Shown here piece after piece: positions 63,605-64,000 of a DNA stretch of 64,000 nucleotides; within the stretch, counting starts at the first letter, position 1, and each line of letters starts with the position of its first letter. Made by a program: the position numbers and the translations under genes. Below the pieces are notes generated by a model. The model saw nothing but the letters and a program-made list of their open reading frames with translations, made no database searches and was not told where the DNA came from. The stretch is from Geodermatophilus dictyosporus (GTDB taxonomy: Bacteria; Actinomycetota; Actinomycetes; Mycobacteriales; Geodermatophilaceae): the NCBI RefSeq assembly GCF_900115505.1, contig NZ_FOWQ01000002.1:626323-690322 (forward strand), written 5' to 3'.

Positions 63605-64000
63605 GTGAGGCTGCCGTCCATCCCCGGTCCGTCCGACGTCTTCGGTGCCGTCGGGAGCCTGCGCGACGGGCTCGGCGAGGCGCTCGCGCTGGTGCCCCGG
63701 CTGGCGGAGGCGGTGCGGCGGCTGGAGGGGCTGCTCGACCGGGTGGACGGCGCGGTGGGTCGCGCCGAGGGACTGCTCGACCGGGTCGACGGCGCGGTCA
63801 CCGCCGTGGAGGGGACGCGGCAGCGTGCCGACGCCTTGGTGGAGCGGGTCGGGACGACAGTCGACTCGGCCGACCGGGCCATCCACGCGGTCGGCGGGAC
63901 GCAGCGCCGGGCCGACGACGCGATCAACGCCGTGGAGGGCACCCAGCGCCGCGCCGACGAGGCGATCAGCGCTGTACAGAGCACCCAGCAGCGCGCCGAC
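63605..64000 (+). CDS. Coiled-coil repeat protein (partial, continues beyond window)
   Basis: The 132 visible codons start at GTG (VRLPSIPGPSDVFGAV). They continue as 11-residue-like helical repeats: LLDRVDGAVGRAEG, LLDRVDGAVTAVEG, then TQRRADDAINAVEG and TQRRADEAISAVQS. These resemble long amphipathic coil proteins. TAGCGT (63593-63598) ends 6 nt before the GTG, indicating a leaderless mRNA. It is divergent from the LCP-like gene. Confidence 0.8.
   Translation, partial: MRLPSIPGPSDVFGAVGSLRDGLGEALALVPRLAEAVRRLEGLLDRVDGAVGRAEGLLDRVDGAVTAVEGTRQRADALVERVGTTVDSADRAIHAVGGTQRRADDAINAVEGTQRRADEAISAVQSTQQRAD

Noticed and set aside
1..64000. tRNA, rRNA, CRISPR arrays, IS elements and prophage genes
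   Set aside because: No cloverleaf, rRNA-like sequence, regular repeat-spacer array, transposase, integrase or phage structural gene was recognised by eye.

Overview
The window is very GC-rich (roughly three quarters G+C), densely packed actinobacterial chromosome. Genes start mostly with GTG or ATG, stop mostly with TGA, and neighbours often overlap by 4 nt (GTGA/ATGA). Gene content and order follow two blocks of the Mycobacterium tuberculosis chromosome (about Rv0474-Rv0525 and Rv0814c-Rv0820). They also resemble the Streptomyces rex-hemACD/bldN neighbourhood. Rex, a BldN/RsbN-type pair, an RsiG-type protein and a MurD2-MurL pair together suggest a Geodermatophilaceae/Frankia-side actinobacterium; the family assignment is inference. 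No rRNA, tRNA, CRISPR, IS element or prophage was seen.

Layout. 1-8.6 kb (minus): a phosphatase (cut by the window edge), hemL, a membrane protein, hemB, hemD fusion, hemC, hemA and rex form one tetrapyrrole operon with a Rex-operator-like site upstream, followed by a glutaredoxin-like gene. 8.7-11.8 kb (plus): BldN-type sigma factor, its DUF5667 membrane anti-sigma candidate and a HAD hydrolase. 11.9-15.8 kb (minus): acyltransferase, NAD epimerase, tiny ribosomal protein bS22, excisionase-type HTH protein and proC. 15.8-23.7 kb: DJ-1-like protein, DTGR-repeat membrane protein plus ppx, a Cys-rich protein, an MFS protein fused to a degenerate thymidylate-kinase domain, methyltransferase, GlxA regulator and small proteins. 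23.9-27.8 kb: senX3-regX3, phoU, a broken DinB gene and gpmA. 27.8-34 kb: small membrane protein, DHA2 exporter, YbjN protein and mshA (minus); SDR and GNAT (plus); murB (minus). 34-41 kb: two methyltransferase-fold proteins, PspC, DUF2516, hbhA with its XRE regulator, asparaginase II, rsiG, ygfZ and fur. 41-49 kb: murD2-murL, nhaA, hypothetical protein, DUF885 peptidase, nitrobindin-like protein and DUF4184. 49.6-56.8 kb: PAS-SpoIIE phosphatase; a sulfur cluster (DUF1416, sulfurtransferase, DUF4395, Cys-rich leader peptide, thioredoxin); LmeA-like protein; GlnR-type regulator and mshD. 57-61 kb: pstSCAB. 61-64 kb: LCP-like protein and a coiled-coil protein cut by the window edge.

How the genes work together. 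Phosphate sensing (SenX3-RegX3, PhoU) and phosphate uptake (PstSCAB) sit 30 kb apart. Their promoters share PHO-box direct repeats with the same 27-nt distance to a TANNNT -10 box. Mycothiol synthesis is represented by mshA and mshD. Peptidoglycan synthesis is represented by murB and the alternative D-glutamate route MurD2-MurL. Developmental or second-messenger control is suggested by the BldN/RsbN pair and by an RsiG homologue carrying two exact copies of the c-di-GMP-binding signature. At least nine genes have a TANNNT box 6-8 nt before the start codon, which suggests frequent leaderless transcription.
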